DNA from: Chlorobiota bacterium | Lineage (GTDB): Bacteria; Bacteroidota; Ignavibacteria; SZUA-365; JAADGX01 | NCBI GenBank assembly: GCA_013152135.1 | Contig: JAADGX010000257.1 | Span: 1-14,936, forward strand | DNA: 14,936 bases | Reading direction: 5' to 3' | Part shown: positions 14,170 to 14,936 of the stretch, piece by piece | Layout: each line of letters opens with the position of its first letter | Numbering within the stretch: the first letter of the stretch is position 1 | Made by a program: the position numbers and the translations under genes | Notes under the pieces: model-generated | Database searches by the model: none | What the model saw: the letters and a program-made list of their open reading frames with translations, nothing else | Told to the model about the DNA's origin: nothing

Positions 14170-14283
14170 CTATCCTTGCCGTTGCTTATGCTTGGGATTG
14201 GAACAAATGACCCGGACCACGCCTTTGCGGCGAACGATCTGGCATTTATCGCACATTTTCTTAACCGATGCCCGTACTTTCAT
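14170..14283 (-). CDS. rpmJ: Ribosomal protein L36 (bL36)
   Basis: A 37-residue protein beginning MKVRASVKKMC and ending KHKQRQG, translated directly from the sequence. It carries the zinc-binding set of the classical (C+) form: Cys11, Cys14, Cys27 and His32. It belongs to the large ribosomal subunit. It lies 21 bases after infA and 44 before rpsM, its conserved position in this operon. Because the zinc ligands are present, this is the zinc-requiring version and not the zinc-independent paralogue that some bacteria express under zinc starvation. Confidence 0.96.
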   Translation of the reverse strand: MKVRASVKKMCDKCQIVRRKGVVRVICSNPKHKQRQG

Positions 14284-14304
14284 GATGTACTCCGTGTAAT
14301 CCTG

Positions 14305-14523
14305 TTACTTGTATCGATACGTAATTCGTCCCTTGGTCAAGTCGTACGGCGACAACTCCACCGTGACCTTGTCGCCCTGCAGTATGCGAATGAAATGCAT
14401 GCGCATCTTGCCCGACACGTGGGCGATGATTTCATGTCCATTATCCAACCGCACTTTGAACATGGCGTTCGGTAGCGTATCCGTTACCACGCCGTCAACC
14501 GTGATGGCATCTTGTTTAGGCAT
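14305..14523 (-). CDS. infA: Translation initiation factor IF-1
   Basis: Small OB-fold protein that binds the ribosomal A site during initiation together with IF-2 and IF-3. The 72-residue product has the usual length and ends in the typical stretch LSPYDLTKGRITYRYK. The ATG at 14523 is chosen over an in-frame TTG 12 bases upstream, because a GAGGA sequence sits directly before the ATG (only about 2 bases away, unusually close) and the family normally begins with MPKQD- or MAKQD-like residues. The start lies inside the last codons of map, so the two are probably translated in a coupled way. Confidence 0.96.
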   Translation of the reverse strand: MPKQDAITVDGVVTDTLPNAMFKVRLDNGHEIIAHVSGKMRMHFIRILQGDKVTVELSPYDLTKGRITYRYK

Positions 14524-14936
14524 ATTCCTCGACAAAATGATTGGTTAATAGCACTGGTCCATTACTGGAAATATACACTGTATGCTCAAAATGCGCTGAC
14601 GGCAGGCCGTCCGCTGTCTGCACCGTCCAGTGATCATCTCCGACAACCACGTCCGCTTTCCCCATGTTTACCATCGGTTCGATGGCCAGCGTCATTCCCG
14701 CCTTCAACTTCATTCCCGTGCGAGCACGTCCGAAATTCGGAACCTGGGGCTCCTCGTGCAGGTTCCGACCGATGCCATGCCCGACAAGGCTGCGTACAAC
14801 GGAGAACCCGTGTTCTTCCACGTGCGATTGCACCGCGTAGGATATATCGTGCAACCTGTTCCCGACGCGGGCCTGCTCGATACCCCGGAACAACGATTCG
14901 CGCGTTACGTCGAGGAGGCGTTGTTTATCGCTCGAA
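14516..14936 (-). CDS. map: Type I methionine aminopeptidase, C-terminal part (cut by window edge)
   Basis: Removes the initiator methionine from nascent proteins in the cytoplasm, using two metal ions. About 139 C-terminal residues are present; the start lies beyond the right edge, and the frame is open to the edge. Visible family motifs are GHGIG with the metal-binding His, AIEPM with a metal-binding Glu, and SAHFEHT with the last metal-binding Glu, so the catalytic end of the enzyme is complete. The stop codon overlaps the infA start by 8 bases, which indicates translational coupling. The order map-infA-rpmJ-rpsM is common in bacterial ribosomal operons and agrees with the call. Confidence 0.95.
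   Translation of the reverse strand, partial: SSDKQRLLDVTRESLFRGIEQARVGNRLHDISYAVQSHVEEHGFSVVRSLVGHGIGRNLHEEPQVPNFGRARTGMKLKAGMTLAIEPMVNMGKADVVVGDDHWTVQTADGLPSAHFEHTVYISSNGPVLLTNHFVEEYA

Noticed and set aside
1..14936. CRISPR arrays, tRNA or rRNA genes, insertion sequences
   Set aside because: No repeat-spacer pattern, tRNA-like cloverleaf, transposase or terminal inverted repeats were found by reading; the window is almost fully occupied by the two operons.

Overview
The window suggests a bacterium of about 50-55% GC. The best guess is the FCB side of the tree (Bacteroidota, Ignavibacteriota, Calditrichota and relatives). That rests on the style of RpoA and of the zinc-type S4, a long charged tail on L17, and a clade II NosZ; it is inference and not a firm assignment. 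Every supported gene lies on the minus strand, so the window reads from right to left.

Right third (14936 to about 10738): the distal end of the large ribosomal-protein operon, in the order map (cut by the window edge), infA, rpmJ, rpsM, rpsK, rpsD, rpoA, rplQ. Spacing is tight, all genes are intact, and the run ends in a clear intrinsic terminator 26 bases after rplQ.

Between the two operons (10485-10737) is an AT-rich regulatory stretch. It holds two good sigma70-type promoters on the minus strand, each with an inverted repeat on or beside it.

Left two thirds (10484 to 1): a nitrous oxide respiration operon. First comes an electron-transfer module: an iron-sulfur flavoprotein related to the glutamate synthase small subunit, a Rieske protein, a cytochrome b with fused b6 and subunit IV parts, and a membrane-anchored five-haem cytochrome c. 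Then come nosZ (clade II, Sec/lipoprotein signal), a NosB-like membrane protein, an uncharacterised small lipoprotein, nosD, and nosF running off the left edge. The likely logic is that the flavoprotein and the Rieske/cytochrome b/c complex collect electrons and pass them to periplasmic NosZ, which reduces N2O to N2, while NosD and NosF(Y) mature the copper site.

Two genes of this operon are broken in the sequence as given. Cytochrome b has a one-base frameshift between helices A and B. nosF has lost what should be 13 bases that encode the heart of the Walker A loop. Whether these are real lesions or sequence errors is the main open question. Other points of interest are a very strong hairpin between nosZ and nosB, the dyad-covered promoters, and the possibly new electron-input flavoprotein.
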